64,000 bases of DNA. Origin: Oryzisolibacter propanilivorax (GTDB lineage: Bacteria > Pseudomonadota > Gammaproteobacteria > Burkholderiales > Burkholderiaceae_C). Under the pieces are notes generated by a model. The model was given only the letters and a program-made list of their open reading frames with translations. It was not told the DNA's origin and did not search any database. Location of the stretch: positions 1 to 64,000 of the forward strand of contig NZ_FNHP01000011.1 in the NCBI RefSeq assembly GCF_900103645.1. The letters run 5' to 3'. The position numbers and the translations under genes are program-made. Positions 1 through 9,380 of this stretch are shown piece after piece; within the stretch, counting starts at the first letter, position 1; each line of letters opens with the position of its first letter.

Positions 1-161
1 TGCAACTCAAAGCACTTCAACCACCACAGAGATCAATTAATCTTGCAACCCCGGACTTCCTCGTTATGAATGGCACGGCGGAAGGGGGCAGGTCATCAGC
101 ATGAAAACATGCCGAAGTCATTGTTTTACGTGGGCATGCAGCTCTCTTTTCGAGAGCACCC
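1..161. other. Left-end non-coding stretch
   Basis: This stretch lies downstream of cheB in the sense of cheB transcription. I see no open frame with coding character on either strand, and no clear hairpin followed by a T-run, so the end of the che transcript is not defined here. The next gene of the operon, if any, lies outside the window. Confidence 0.5.
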
Positions 162-1274
162 TTAAATCCGGTGATGCACCCGATCACTGGCGCCGCGCAG
201 ACGCGCGACCAGCGCCGGCGCGATCTGCGTCAGCGGCAGCACCTCATCGGCGGCGCCGTGGGCGATGGCCTCGCGCGGCATGCCGAAGACGATGCAGCTG
301 GCCTCGTCCTGCACGTAGTTGTAGCTGCCGGCGTCCTTCATTTCGCGCATGGCGGCGGCGCCGTCGGCGCCCATGCCGGTCAGCATGATGCCGTAGGCGT
401 TGCGCCCGACCACCGCCGCGGCCGACTTGAACAGCACCTCCACCGACGGCTTGTGCCGGTTCACCGGCGGGCCGTCGTCCACCACGGCGACGTAGTTGGC
501 GCCGCTGCGCGCCAGGGCGAACTGCCTGCCGCCCGGGGCGATGTAGGCGTGGCCGGGCAAGATGCGCTCGCCGTGCACCGCCTCCTTGACGGTGATGCGG
601 CACAGCCCGTCCAGGCGCGCGGCGAAGCTGGTGGTGAAGCCCGGCGGCATGTGCTGGGTGATGACGATGGCCGGCGAGTCGGCCGGCATGTGCACCAGCA
701 CCTCACGGATGGCTTCCGTGCCGCCGGTGGAGGCGCCGATGCAGATCACTTTCTCGGTCGACAGCCGGCCCAGCAGCGGCGACGCAGCGGGCCGCGCCGG
801 CGCCGCGGCGTCGCCGGCCCCTGGGTGCACGATGGCCGCGGCGCTGGCCGCCGGCACGCGCCGCACCTGCGCCACGGCAGCCACACGGATCTTGTCCACG
901 ATTTGCGTGGCCAGCTCGTTCAGCCCACTGGCCAGCCCCACGCGCGGCTTGGCGACGAAGTCCACCGCGCCCAGCTCCAGCGCGCGCATGGTGACCTCGG
1001 CGCCGCGCTCGGTCAGCGTGGAGATCATGACCACCGGCATCGGCCGCAGGCGCATCAGCCGGCCCAGGAAGTCGATGCCGTCCATGCGCGGCATCTCCAC
1101 GTCCAGCGTGATCACGTCGGGGTTCAGCTCGCGGATCAGCTCGCGCGCCACCAGCGGGTCGTTGGCGGTGCCGATGCACTCCATGTCGCCCTGGCGGTTG
1201 ATGATCTCGCTCAGCAGGCTGCGCACCAGCGCCGAGTCGTCCACCACGATCACCCGAATCTTGCCCCTGCTCAT
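162..1274 (-). CDS. cheB: Chemotaxis response regulator protein-glutamate methylesterase/deamidase CheB
   Basis: CheB demethylates receptor glutamates and deamidates glutamines in the adaptation arm of chemotaxis. The protein is about 370 residues, normal for the family. An N-terminal receiver domain has the acidic pair near residues 12-13 and the phospho-acceptor Asp58 in [10 protein letters not shown]. The C-terminal esterase domain shows the catalytic serine in GASTGGTEA, the histidine in TQHMPPGFT and the aspartate in TGMGADGA. The reading frame is open further upstream, but I chose the ATG at 1274 because the receiver domain starts there ([14 protein letters not shown]) and the upstream part would run into cheD. 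It is the last che gene visible, 52 bases after cheD, and follows cheR and cheD in the usual order. Confidence 0.97.
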   Translation of the reverse strand: MSRGKIRVIVVDDSALVRSLLSEIINRQGDMECIGTANDPLVARELIRELNPDVITLDVEMPRMDGIDFLGRLMRLRPMPVVMISTLTERGAEVTMRALELGAVDFVAKPRVGLASGLNELATQIVDKIRVAAVAQVRRVPAASAAAIVHPGAGDAAAPARPAASPLLGRLSTEKVICIGASTGGTEAIREVLVHMPADSPAIVITQHMPPGFTTSFAARLDGLCRITVKEAVHGERILPGHAYIAPGGRQFALARSGANYVAVVDDGPPVNRHKPSVEVLFKSAAAVVGRNAYGIMLTGMGADGAAAMREMKDAGSYNYVQDEASCIVFGMPREAIAHGAADEVLPLTQIAPALVARLRGASDRVHHRI

Positions 1275-1326
1275 CTTGTGTCTATCCTCTTCATCGATGG
1301 CCCACTGCCACAAGTCCTGACATCCG

Positions 1327-2061
1327 TCAGAACAGATCGATCGACCCGCCGTGGTTGACCTGCGCCACGACGGCGGCGTTGCCGCGCACCTTCTCCTGCA
1401 CCAGCACGTCGGGATGGGCATGCGCCAGGCGCTTGACCATGGCCTTGCCGGTGGCCGGGAAGAACACCACCTTGCGCGGATGGATGTCCAGCACGTCCTC
1501 GGAGACGATGGGGATGCGCTCGGCGGCCAGGTAGTCCTGCACGAAGCGGGTATTGCGCTCGCCCACGTTCATGGTGGTGAAGTTGGCCATGACCTGCCCA
1601 CCGCCGAAGATCTTGGCCTGCAGCGTCTCGCGGCGCGCGCCGCGCTTCATCATCTCGTTGATCAGCAACTCCATGGCATACGAGCCATAGCGGCCCGAGG
1701 TATCGCCGCTCTCGCCCTCGGGCAGCATGAAATGGTTCATGCCGCCCACGTGCGCGCGGCTGTCCCACAGGCAGGCGGCGATGCACGAGCCCAGCACGGT
1801 GACGATGGTCAGGCGCTCGCGGGCGACGAAATACTCGCCCGGCAGCACCTTCACCGCGTTGTGCTGGAAGTGGTGGTCGAAGAAGAAGAACGATGCCTGG
1901 CCCGGCTGGCGCGGCCGGGCCTTGAGCTCGTCCAGCGTCACCTCGGGCGCGGGAGCCGCGCTGCCCGGCACCGGAGCGACGCGCGGCACGTGCCGGCGCT
2001 CGTGCAGCGGCGCAGGCGCTGGCGCAGCGGCAGACGGGGAAAAGGCGCGGGGCAGGTTCAT
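1327..2061 (-). CDS. cheD: Chemoreceptor glutamine deamidase CheD
   Basis: CheD deamidates glutamines in chemoreceptors and in some bacteria works with CheC-type phosphatases. The 244-residue protein carries the CheD core with the catalytic cysteine in [12 protein letters not shown] and the histidine in GGMNHFMLP. About 80 Pro/Ala-rich residues precede the core, longer than in minimal CheD proteins. The open frame extends upstream across cheR, so I chose the ATG at 2061, downstream of the cheR stop. The C-terminus ends in GSIDLF, almost the same as the tail of the unrelated small protein encoded at 6146-6592 (GSVELF), which hints at a shared docking peptide. Confidence 0.95.
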   Translation of the reverse strand: MNLPRAFSPSAAAPAPAPLHERRHVPRVAPVPGSAAPAPEVTLDELKARPRQPGQASFFFFDHHFQHNAVKVLPGEYFVARERLTIVTVLGSCIAACLWDSRAHVGGMNHFMLPEGESGDTSGRYGSYAMELLINEMMKRGARRETLQAKIFGGGQVMANFTTMNVGERNTRFVQDYLAAERIPIVSEDVLDIHPRKVVFFPATGKAMVKRLAHAHPDVLVQEKVRGNAAVVAQVNHGGSIDLF

Positions 2062-2114
2062 GGGGCTGTGGCTGGGCTTGCAGGTTCGGGGGTGCGGCCG
2101 GGCTGGTTCACGGG

Positions 2115-2990
2115 TCAGACGCGCTCGTACACCGTCTTGCCACGCAGCGCGAACAGGTCGCGCGAGTCGCTGAAGTTCTCCGCATGGCCGACGAACAGCA
2201 TGCCGCCGGGCTTGAGCACGCGGTGGATGCGCTCGAGCACGCGCCGCTGGGTCGGGGCATCGAAATAGATCATGACGTTGCGGCAGAAGACCACGTCGAA
2301 GGGCTCGCGGAACGGCCAGTCGTCGCGGATCAGATTCACGCTGGTGAACTCGATGCAGCGGCGCAGTTCGGGCTTGACGCGCGCCAGGCCGGCGTTGCCG
2401 CCCTTGCCGCGCTGGAAGAAGCGCTGCAGCCGCTCGTGGCTCAGGCCCTTGAGGTTGTCGGCGCGGTACACGCCGGCGGCGGCCGTGGCCAGCACGCGCG
2501 AATCGATGTCGCTGGCCACCAGCTTGAAGCCGGCCTGGGGACTGAGCGACTCCAGCGCCGTCATGACGATGGAATACGGCTCCTCGCCGGTCGAGGCAGC
2601 GTTGCACCACACGCTCCACGGCCCGGCCGGGCGCTTTTTCAGCAGCGCCGCGAAGATCTCGAAGTGGTGCTGCTCGCGGAAGAACGCCGTCAGGTTGGTG
2701 GTCAGGGCGTTGACGAACTCCTGCCACTCCGGGCCATCGTGGCCGTCGAGCCAGTCCAGGTAGTCGCCGAAGCTGCGGTGGCCGGTCTCGCGCAGCCGGC
2801 GCGACAGCCGGCTGTAGACCATGGCGTGCTTGCCTTCGTGCAGGCTGATGCCGGCGTGCTGGTAGATCAGCCGGCGCACGCGCTCGAAGTCGGCCTGGCT
2901 CCAGGCGAACTCGCGCGCCTCGGGCACGGCGTCGGCGGGTACCGCGCCGCGGCGCACGGCGGTCGGGGATGCGGCGCGGTCGGGCAGCAT
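2115..2990 (-). CDS. cheR: Chemotaxis protein-glutamate O-methyltransferase CheR
   Basis: CheR transfers methyl groups from S-adenosylmethionine to receptor glutamates. The 291-residue product has the all-alpha N-terminal CheR domain (FERVRRLIYQHAGISL) and a Rossmann-like SAM-binding domain with the CheR signatures TAFFREQHHFEIF, STGEEPYSI and CRNVMIYFD. The frame stays open upstream into cheW. The ATG at 2990 was chosen because it lies just after the cheW stop (3002) and gives a normal family length. It sits between cheW and cheD in the che operon. Confidence 0.96.
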   Translation of the reverse strand: MLPDRAASPTAVRRGAVPADAVPEAREFAWSQADFERVRRLIYQHAGISLHEGKHAMVYSRLSRRLRETGHRSFGDYLDWLDGHDGPEWQEFVNALTTNLTAFFREQHHFEIFAALLKKRPAGPWSVWCNAASTGEEPYSIVMTALESLSPQAGFKLVASDIDSRVLATAAAGVYRADNLKGLSHERLQRFFQRGKGGNAGLARVKPELRRCIEFTSVNLIRDDWPFREPFDVVFCRNVMIYFDAPTQRRVLERIHRVLKPGGMLFVGHAENFSDSRDLFALRGKTVYERV

Positions 2991-3001
2991 CAGGCGCGCC
3001 T

Positions 3002-3499
3002 TCAGGTATCCGCGGCCGTCAGGCCCATGTCGGCGCCGGACATGAGCTTCTCGATATCCAGCAGGATCAGCATGCGCTCGCCCACCGCCCCCAGGCCGCG
3101 GATGCACTGGGAGTCGATGGCGCTGTCCACATCCGGCGCCGGGCGCATCTGCTCAGGCTTGAGCTCCAGCACGTCGCTGACCGAGTCCACCACGATGCCC
3201 ACCACACGCTCGCGCAGGTTCAGCACGATGACCACGGTGAAGCTGTTGTATTCGGCCTGTGCGCAGTCCAGGCGCAGGCGCAGGTCGACGATCGGCACGA
3301 TGGTGCCGCGCAGGTTGGTCACGCCCTTGATGAAGGCCGGCGCCGGCGAGATGCGGGTGGGCGGCTCGTAGCCGCGGATTTCCTGCACCTTCAGGATGTC
3401 GATGCCGTACTCCTCCTGTCCCAGGCGGAAGGTGAGGTATTCGCGGGCGCCCTGGGCCGCATCCGCGGCGGCGCTCCTGTCGTTCACGATTGCATTCAT
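3002..3499 (-). CDS. cheW: Chemotaxis coupling protein CheW
   Basis: CheW links chemoreceptors to the kinase CheA in the sensory array. The 165-residue protein is a single CheW-like beta-barrel domain, recognisable from the start ([20 protein letters not shown]), the central [13 protein letters not shown] segment and [11 protein letters not shown]. The length is typical. It follows cheA by 26 bases and is followed closely by cheR, so it should be co-transcribed with both. Confidence 0.97.
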   Translation of the reverse strand: MNAIVNDRSAAADAAQGAREYLTFRLGQEEYGIDILKVQEIRGYEPPTRISPAPAFIKGVTNLRGTIVPIVDLRLRLDCAQAEYNSFTVVIVLNLRERVVGIVVDSVSDVLELKPEQMRPAPDVDSAIDSQCIRGLGAVGERMLILLDIEKLMSGADMGLTAADT

Positions 3500-3525
3500 G
3501 GGCTGCTCTTGTAGGGTTGCGAGGG

Positions 3526-5679
3526 TCAGTGGCGTGCGCGGCGCACCAGCGCGCCGGTGTCCAGGATCAGCGCCACCGTGCCATCACCCAGGATGGTGGC
3601 GCCCGACACGTTGGGCACCTTGCGGTAGTTGGTCTCCAGGTTCTTCACCACCACCTGGTGCTGGCCCAGCAGCTCGTCCACCAGCACCGCCACGCGGCTG
3701 CCGTCGGCCTCGACCACCACCATGATGTTGTTGCTGGTGCTGCTTTGCGGGCGCGGCACCTGGAAGATGCGCTCCAGCGATACCACCGGCATGTACTCCT
3801 CGCGCACCTTGACCAGCTGCGAGCCCTGCGCCACGGTGTTGACCTGCTGCGGGTCGATCTGGAACGACTCGACCACCGAGGACAGCGGCAGGATGTACAC
3901 CTCCTCGCCCACGCCCAGCGACATGCCGTCCATGATCGCCAGCGTCAGCGGCAGGCGCACTGCCACGCGCATGCCGTAGCCCTCGGCCGAGTCGATCTCG
4001 ATGGAGCCGCCCAGCGCGGTGATGTTCTTCTTCACCACATCCATGCCCACGCCGCGCCCGGACACGTCGGTGACCACCTCGGCGGTGGAAAAGCCCGGCG
4101 CCAGGATCAGGTTCCAAACCTCGCCGTCCGCCATGCTGTCGGACACGTCCATGCCGCGCTCGCGCGCCTTCCTCAGGATCTTCTCGCGCGACAGGCCCTT
4201 GCCGTCATCGCGCACCTCGATGACGATCGAGCCGCCCTGGTGCGAGGCCGACAGGCTCAGCGTGCCATGCTCGGGCTTGCCGGCGGCCAGACGCTCCTCG
4301 GGCATTTCGATGCCGTGGTCGCAGCTGTTGCGCACCAGGTGCGTGAGCGGATCGGTGATCTTCTCGACCAGGCTCTTGTCCAGCTCGGTGGCCTCGCCGT
4401 GCGTGACGAAATCGACCTTCTTGCCCAGCTTGCCCGCCAGGTCGCGCAGCATGCGCGGGAAGCGGTTGAAGACCGTAGACATCGGAATCATTCGGATCGA
4501 CATGACCGATTCCTGCAGATCGCGTGTGTTGCGGTCCAGGTCCGCCAGGCCAGCCAGCAGCTGCTGGTAGACACCGGCGTCCAGGTCGCGGCTGTTTTGC
4601 GCCAGCATGGCCTGGGTGATGACCAGCTCGCCCACCAGGTTGATCAGCTGGTCCACCTTGGAGACGGCCACGCGGATGGTGGTCGATTCCATGGACGAGG
4701 CGGCCGCCTTGCCTTCGCCGGCGGGCCGCGCGGCTGGCGCGCGCGCTGCCGCCGCGGGGCTGGCCTGCGGGGGGGGGCTGGCCGGCATGCCCGGGGCGCC
4801 GTCGAACAGTCCGTACGGCTCCTGCAGCGCAGCGGCCGGCGCCGTGTCCTCAGGCGGCGCGGACGAAGGCGCGCTCTCGCCCGCAGGGCGGATCGCCACC
4901 TGCTCCTTGGCCACGTGGAACACGAACAGGTCCAGCAGGTCCTCGTCACTGGAGCTGGTGTGCACCGCGAAACGGCGCATGCCGGGGCGCTCGTCGTCCA
5001 GGTCGGCGATGCGGCCCAGGCCGGGGATGTCGCGGAACAGCTCCTTGATGGCGTCGGCCAGCGCCGGCTGCGGCAGCGGACCGACATGGATTTCCAGGGC
5101 CCGCTCACCGGTGCTGGCAGGAGCGCCAGCAGGCACTGCAGCTGCAGCAGGTGCTGCTGGCGCAGGCGCAGGCGCCGGTGTGGGCGCAGGGGCCGGCCCG
5201 GCTTGCGGCACGGGCTGGGCCGGCGGCGCGGCGAAGCTGGGCACGGGCGCCATGCCCTGGCCGCCGGTCGCCAGCTCGCTGATGCTGCTCACCAGCTCGC
5301 GCGTGGACGGCGCCTCGCCTTGGCCACCGGCCTGGTGCCGCGCCAACAGGCTGCGCGAGGCATCGGCCGACTCCAGCAGCACATCCACCATCTGCGGAAT
5401 GAGCTGCAGCTCGTGGCGCCGCAGCCGGTCCAGCAGCGACTCCATGTGGTGGGTGAGCTCGGCCACGTCGGAAAAGCCGAAGGTGGCCGAGCCGCCCTTG
5501 ATCGAATGGGCGCAGCGGAAGATGCCGTTGAGCTCCTCGTCGTTGACCGCGTTCACGTCCAGGCCGAGCAGCATCTGCTCCATCTGGTCGAGGTTCTCGG
5601 CCGCCTCTTCGAAAAAGATTTGGTAGAACTGGCTCAGGTCGAAGTCCATGCCTGCGCCGCCTTGCTGAATGTCCGCCAT
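3526..5679 (-). CDS. cheA: Chemotaxis histidine kinase CheA
   Basis: CheA autophosphorylates on a histidine and passes the phosphate to CheY and CheB. The 717-residue protein has an N-terminal Hpt domain with the phospho-accepting His58 ([12 protein letters not shown]). A Pro/Ala-rich linker and a second small domain (about residues 190-260) follow, then another Ala/Pro linker. The dimerisation and kinase domains carry the N-box ([13 protein letters not shown]), G1 (DDGKGLS) and G2 (GRGVGMDVV). A CheW-like domain ends the protein. All catalytic boxes appear intact. It lies directly downstream of cheY and upstream of cheW. Confidence 0.98.
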   Translation of the reverse strand: MADIQQGGAGMDFDLSQFYQIFFEEAAENLDQMEQMLLGLDVNAVNDEELNGIFRCAHSIKGGSATFGFSDVAELTHHMESLLDRLRRHELQLIPQMVDVLLESADASRSLLARHQAGGQGEAPSTRELVSSISELATGGQGMAPVPSFAAPPAQPVPQAGPAPAPTPAPAPAPAAPAAAAVPAGAPASTGERALEIHVGPLPQPALADAIKELFRDIPGLGRIADLDDERPGMRRFAVHTSSSDEDLLDLFVFHVAKEQVAIRPAGESAPSSAPPEDTAPAAALQEPYGLFDGAPGMPASPPPQASPAAAARAPAARPAGEGKAAASSMESTTIRVAVSKVDQLINLVGELVITQAMLAQNSRDLDAGVYQQLLAGLADLDRNTRDLQESVMSIRMIPMSTVFNRFPRMLRDLAGKLGKKVDFVTHGEATELDKSLVEKITDPLTHLVRNSCDHGIEMPEERLAAGKPEHGTLSLSASHQGGSIVIEVRDDGKGLSREKILRKARERGMDVSDSMADGEVWNLILAPGFSTAEVVTDVSGRGVGMDVVKKNITALGGSIEIDSAEGYGMRVAVRLPLTLAIMDGMSLGVGEEVYILPLSSVVESFQIDPQQVNTVAQGSQLVKVREEYMPVVSLERIFQVPRPQSSTSNNIMVVVEADGSRVAVLVDELLGQHQVVVKNLETNYRKVPNVSGATILGDGTVALILDTGALVRRARH

Positions 5680-5717
5680 GGGGAATTCCTGTATGCCGCT
5701 GCCCGCGTCGCGCGCGG

Positions 5718-6080
5718 TCAGCGGATGACCTTCTGGATGACCTCGATCAGTCGCGTCGGGTCGAACGGCTTGACCAGCCAGCCGGTGGCGCCGGCGCTGC
5801 GCCCGGCCTGCTTCATCTGGTCGCTGGACTCGGTGGTCAGGATGAGGATGGGGATGTTGCGAAAGCGCGGGTGCTCGCGCAGCCGGCGCGTCAGGCCGAT
5901 GCCGTCCAGCCGCGGCATGTTCTGGTCGGCCAGCACCAAGTGGATCTCGTGGGTCTCGGCTTTTTCCAGCGCATCCTGGCCGTCCACCGCCTCGACGACA
6001 TGGTAGCCCGCCCCGGTGAGGGTGAAGGACACCATCTTGCGCATGGACGGAGAATCATCGACCGCGAGAATGGACTGCAT
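5718..6080 (-). CDS. cheY: CheY-type single-domain response regulator, che operon
   Basis: This is a single receiver domain of 120 residues with the acidic pair at positions 8-9, phospho-acceptor Asp52 (LADQNMPRLDG), the Thr switch (ILTTES) and the conserved lysine in WLVKPFDP. It precedes cheA. A second, more canonical CheY (37298-37684) lies next to motAB and cheZ, so this copy may act as a motor regulator, a phosphate sink or an adaptor for CheA. An ATG seven codons upstream (6101) is possible, but MQSILAVDDS is the normal receiver start. Confidence 0.93.
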   Translation of the reverse strand: MQSILAVDDSPSMRKMVSFTLTGAGYHVVEAVDGQDALEKAETHEIHLVLADQNMPRLDGIGLTRRLREHPRFRNIPILILTTESSDQMKQAGRSAGATGWLVKPFDPTRLIEVIQKVIR

Positions 6081-6145
6081 GTAGGGCTCCAACGACTTCA
6101 ACTGGATGTAAGGGATGAATGGATGAACAGGCGGGCGCGGCGGCT

Positions 6146-6592
6146 TCAGAACAGCTCGACCGAGCCGGCCTGCATCTCGCTTTGCGTGACCGGGTTCGGC
6201 CGGCCCGGCATCAGCTCGGCGTCGGCGGCAGGCGCCTCGTCGTCGCTGCCGCCCATGGTCTCGGCCGCCAGGCGGAAGGCACAGCCCTGCAGCACCCGGC
6301 CGCTGTGGGCCAGCAACTGCGTGGCCATGTCATGGAATTGCAGCTCGGTCACCGCATCGCGCAGCGCGCTGCGCAGCGCCAGCAGGGGTGCGTTGTCCTG
6401 CACCACGGCATCGGGTAGCGCGGCGTTGGCCTCGCCGAAGCGCGCCAGCAGGTTGTCCGTGGCATGGTTGAGCAGCCCTTCCAGGCGCTGCAGGTCGTGC
6501 ATCACCGTCAGCAGCGAATCCTGCAGCTCGGCCGCGACCAGCAGGGACACCGGCACGGCCGGATCGGATGAGGCATTGAGCGTAGATTGCAT
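6146..6592 (-). CDS. Small helical chemotaxis protein with CheZ-like motif
   Basis: I do not recognise this 148-residue protein as a named family member. It is predicted to be mostly helical. Residues 86-92 read FHDMATQ, matching the FHDLTGQ of the true CheZ in this window (Asp135 and Gln139), including the D-x-x-x-Q spacing that catalyses CheY-P hydrolysis in CheZ. The C-terminus is GSVELF, close to the CheD tail GSIDLF. It heads the che operon immediately before cheY. A function as an accessory CheY phosphatase is inferred, not shown. The ATG at 6592 was preferred to the one at 6643, which would add an unconserved-looking leader. Confidence 0.7.
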   Translation of the reverse strand: MQSTLNASSDPAVPVSLLVAAELQDSLLTVMHDLQRLEGLLNHATDNLLARFGEANAALPDAVVQDNAPLLALRSALRDAVTELQFHDMATQLLAHSGRVLQGCAFRLAAETMGGSDDEAPAADAELMPGRPNPVTQSEMQAGSVELF

Positions 6593-6729
6593 CGTGTTCG
6601 CGCCATGGCTGGCCAACGGCCCGGAGACAGGTCCGGCACCCACAGCCTGAAGGCAGCATTTGACCCAACTGTTCCAATATGTATCCCATGATACCCAACC
6701 CTGGCACCTGCGAGAGCCTGAAAAAACCC

Positions 6730-7857
6730 ATGCTCGTCCTGCATCTCGAGGATTGCGATGCCGACCACGCGCTGGTGCGGCGCACCCTGCGCCGCGCTGG
6801 CCTGGTCCAGGACATCCAGCGGGTGGACACCCTGGCAGACTTCGCCGACTGGCTGGCGCGCGCGCCCTTTGACGTGATTGTGGCCGACTACCGCCTGCCC
6901 GGCTTCACCGCCATCGACGCCTGGAACCTGGCGCAGGCGCGCGGCGCGCACCCGCCTTTCGTGCTGCTCACCGGCGCCATCGGCGAGGCGGCGGCGGTGG
7001 AGGCGATGCGCCTGGGCTTTGCCGACTACCTGCTCAAGGACGACCTGGCGCGCCTGCCGCACGCCATCGAGCGCGCCGTCGAGGTGGCGCAGGCGCGGCG
7101 CGAGCGCGAGCAGGCGATTGCGCATCTGGCCGAGTCCGAGCAGCGTCTGGCCGACCTGGCCGAGCACCTGCAGACCTCCATCGAGGAGGAGCGCGCCGCC
7201 ATCGCGCGCGAGATCCACGACGACATCGGCGGCGCGCTGACGGCGGTGAAGTTCGACCTGGCCTGGATCACCCGGCACGCGCCGCAAGGCGGCCTCGGCG
7301 AGCACGCCGCCAGCGCCGGCGAGATGCTGCAGCACGCCATCGATGCCAGTCAGCGCATCATGTTGAACCTGCGCCCGCCGGTGCTCGACCAGGGCCTGGT
7401 GGCTGCCGTGCAGTGGCTGGCCGAGACGTTCGAGCGGCGCACGCAGCTGCCCGTGCGCGTCAGCTGCGATTGCCGCGCCATCGATACCGCGCCGCCGGCG
7501 CTGCAGCTGGTGGCCTACCGCACGGCACAGGAGGCGCTGACCAACATCCACAAGCACGCGCAGGCGTCGCAGGTGCGCATCGAGCTGTCGGACCACGAAG
7601 GCGTGCTGACGGTGGAGGTCAGCGACGACGGCCGCGGCATCGCGCCCGAGATGCTGAAGAAACCCCGCTCCTTCGGCCTGCGCGGGCTGGCCGAACGCGC
7701 GCGCCGCGCCGGCGGCTGGCTGGACGTGAGCAGCCAGCCCGGGCGCGGCACGGCCATCATCCTGTCGCTGCCGCTGCGGCCGGAGGCGGCCGAAGCCGTG
7801 GACGGCGGTGCGGCGGCGCTACCATCGCAGCCGCCCGCCGCGCCGGGCGCGCCCTGA
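6730..7857 (+). CDS. Soluble hybrid histidine kinase: receiver domain then HisKA_3/HATPase
   Basis: The 375-residue protein begins with a receiver domain (acidic residues ED at 7-8, acceptor Asp53 in VADYRLPGF). A short coiled linker is followed by a NarL-family dimerisation domain with His163 in AREIHDDIGGAL, then an HATPase domain (YRTAQEALTNIHKHA, DDGRGI, FGLRGLAERA). There is no membrane segment or sensor domain, so input probably arrives through phosphorylation of the receiver or from a partner. The next gene encodes its likely LuxR-type partner. An earlier in-frame ATG at 6679 is possible; 6730 gives the normal receiver start. It is transcribed away from the che operon. Confidence 0.9.
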   Translation: MLVLHLEDCDADHALVRRTLRRAGLVQDIQRVDTLADFADWLARAPFDVIVADYRLPGFTAIDAWNLAQARGAHPPFVLLTGAIGEAAAVEAMRLGFADYLLKDDLARLPHAIERAVEVAQARREREQAIAHLAESEQRLADLAEHLQTSIEEERAAIAREIHDDIGGALTAVKFDLAWITRHAPQGGLGEHAASAGEMLQHAIDASQRIMLNLRPPVLDQGLVAAVQWLAETFERRTQLPVRVSCDCRAIDTAPPALQLVAYRTAQEALTNIHKHAQASQVRIELSDHEGVLTVEVSDDGRGIAPEMLKKPRSFGLRGLAERARRAGGWLDVSSQPGRGTAIILSLPLRPEAAEAVDGGAAALPSQPPAAPGAP

Positions 7858-7891
7858 CCGGGCACACAACAGGAACAGGAGGGATGCCGAG

Positions 7892-8521
7892 GTGATTCAT
7901 GTGGTGCTGTGCGACGACCATGCCGTGCTCCGGCGCGGCATCCGCGACACGATCGTCGAGTCGCCCGACATCGTGGTGACCGGCGAGGCCGGCAGTTATT
8001 CCGAGCTGCGCGAGGTGCTGCGCCATGCTGCCTGCGACGTGCTGCTGCTGGACCTGAACCTGCCCGGGCGCAGTGGCCTGGAGGTGCTAGCAACGCTCAA
8101 GGAAACGCACCCGCAGATCCGCGTGCTGATCGTCTCCATGTACCCGGAAGACCAGTACGCGCTGCGCGCCATCCGCGCCGGCGCCTACGGCTATGCCAAC
8201 AAGGCGGGCGACCCGCTGCAGCTGATCGCGGCCATCCACACCGTGGTGCAAGGGCGCAAGTACCTCACGCCCGAGGTGGCGCAGCTGCTGGCCGACAGCC
8301 TGGCGCAGCCGGCCAGCGAACTGCCGCACGAGCAGCTGTCCGAGCGCGAGCTGCAGACGCTGGTCAAGATCGCTTCCGGGCGCCGGCTGTCGGACATCGC
8401 CGAGGAGCTGATGCTCAGCCCGAAGACAGTGAGCGTGTACCGCGCGCGGGTGCTGCAAAAGCTGGCCTTGAGCAACAACGCCGAGCTGACGGTGTACGCC
8501 ATCCGCAACCAGTTGGTATGA
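7892..8521 (+). CDS. LuxR/NarL-family response regulator
   Basis: The 209-residue protein is a receiver domain (DDH near residue 8, acceptor Asp54 in LLLDLNLPGRSG, conserved Lys in YGYANKAG) joined to a LuxR-type helix-turn-helix (LSERELQTLVKIASG, then LSPKTVSVYRARVLQKL). I chose the GTG at 7892 because an AGGAGG sequence lies at 7877-7882 with suitable spacing; the open frame upstream lies inside the kinase gene. The 34-base gap to the kinase indicates co-transcription and a cognate pair. Targets are unknown; the location between che and fli operons suggests but does not prove a role in motility. Confidence 0.92.
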   Translation: MIHVVLCDDHAVLRRGIRDTIVESPDIVVTGEAGSYSELREVLRHAACDVLLLDLNLPGRSGLEVLATLKETHPQIRVLIVSMYPEDQYALRAIRAGAYGYANKAGDPLQLIAAIHTVVQGRKYLTPEVAQLLADSLAQPASELPHEQLSERELQTLVKIASGRRLSDIAEELMLSPKTVSVYRARVLQKLALSNNAELTVYAIRNQLV

Positions 8522-8523
8522 AA

Positions 8524-8570
8524 ATGATAGCTGCAGGCCCTTTCAAAATAAGGGCTAGCAGCATATTTCG
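8524..8570 (+). repeat. Dispersed hairpin repeat, family A, copy 1
   Basis: The sequence begins ATAGCTGC and contains the stem GCCCTT/AAGGGC flanked by an outer stem GCTGC/GCAGC. It is one of seven related copies in the window (also near 20692, 33527, 38330, 45115, 53915 and 63345). It lies between the convergent ends of the LuxR regulator and fliR, where it could act as a bidirectional transcript end. Confidence 0.75.
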
Positions 8571-8592
8571 ATGAAAACTGCGGCCCATGGCC

Positions 8593-9360
8593 TCACTGTG
8601 GGGCGAACAGGCCGATGGCGCGCTGCAGCAGCGCCAGCATGGGCTGCTCCAGCGTCGGCAGCGTGGCGGCGATGCCCAACAGCCCCACGGTAAGCGTGAC
8701 CGGAAAGCCCACGGCGTAAATGTTCATCTGCGGCGCCACGCGCGAGATGATGCCCATGGTCAGGTTGACGAACAGCAGCAGCGCGATCATCGGCAGGGCG
8801 ATCCACAGCGCGCTGGAAAACAGCGACGCCCCCAGCTCGTGCAGCCGCATCTGGGCCAGCGCCTGCATCCACTGCCCCTGCACCGGAAAGCGCTCGAAGC
8901 TCTTCACCACCGCCATCAGCACCAGCAGGTGCCCGTTGATGACCACGAACAGCAGCAGCGCGATGTTGCCGAAGAAGCGCGCCACGGCGCTGACCTGGGC
9001 GTTGCTGGCCGGGTCGAAGAAGGAGGCGAAGTTCAGACCCATCTGCAGGCCGATGACCTCGCCGGCCAGCTCGATGCTGGCGAACACCAGGCGAACGGCG
9101 AACCCGATGGCCAGGCCGATGGCCACCTGCTGCAGCGCCGCGCCCAGCGCCTCGCGGCCGTTCAGGCTGATGACCGGCTGCTCGGGCAGCACGCCTTGAG
9201 CGCACAGCGCGATGAAGAACGCCAGGCCGATGCGCGTGCGCGTGGGAATGGCGCGCATTGAGAATACCGGCGCCGCCGTGAACAGCGCCAGCACGCGCAG
9301 GAACGGCCACAGCACCGGCGACAGCCAGGCCATGATCTGCGCCTCGGAGAAGGTGATCAC
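8593..9360 (-). CDS. fliR: Flagellar type III export gate protein FliR
   Basis: FliR is part of the FliPQR core of the flagellar export gate in the inner membrane. The roughly 255-residue product has five to six hydrophobic segments and FliR hallmarks such as GLQMGLNFASFFDP and VAPQMNIYAVGFP. The frame stays open far upstream over fliQ, so the start must be internal. I chose GTG at 9360 (VITFSEAQIMAWLSP), which gives the usual FliR N-terminus and lies 20 bases after the fliQ stop. An ATG nine codons further in is an alternative. Confidence 0.93.
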   Translation of the reverse strand: MITFSEAQIMAWLSPVLWPFLRVLALFTAAPVFSMRAIPTRTRIGLAFFIALCAQGVLPEQPVISLNGREALGAALQQVAIGLAIGFAVRLVFASIELAGEVIGLQMGLNFASFFDPASNAQVSAVARFFGNIALLLFVVINGHLLVLMAVVKSFERFPVQGQWMQALAQMRLHELGASLFSSALWIALPMIALLLFVNLTMGIISRVAPQMNIYAVGFPVTLTVGLLGIAATLPTLEQPMLALLQRAIGLFAPQ

Positions 9361-9380
9361 GCGCGCGAACCGGGCGAGTG

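Noticed and set aside
101-388. Small plus-strand open frame at the left end
   Set aside because: It runs antisense into cheB, with Arg/Ala-rich translation and no ribosome binding site.
3490-6006. 838-codon open frame on the plus strand opposite cheA
   Set aside because: It is antisense to cheA and cheY, which have full domain signatures. Its translation is rich in His, Gln and Arg with no recognisable motif, as expected from an opposite-strand shadow in GC-rich DNA.
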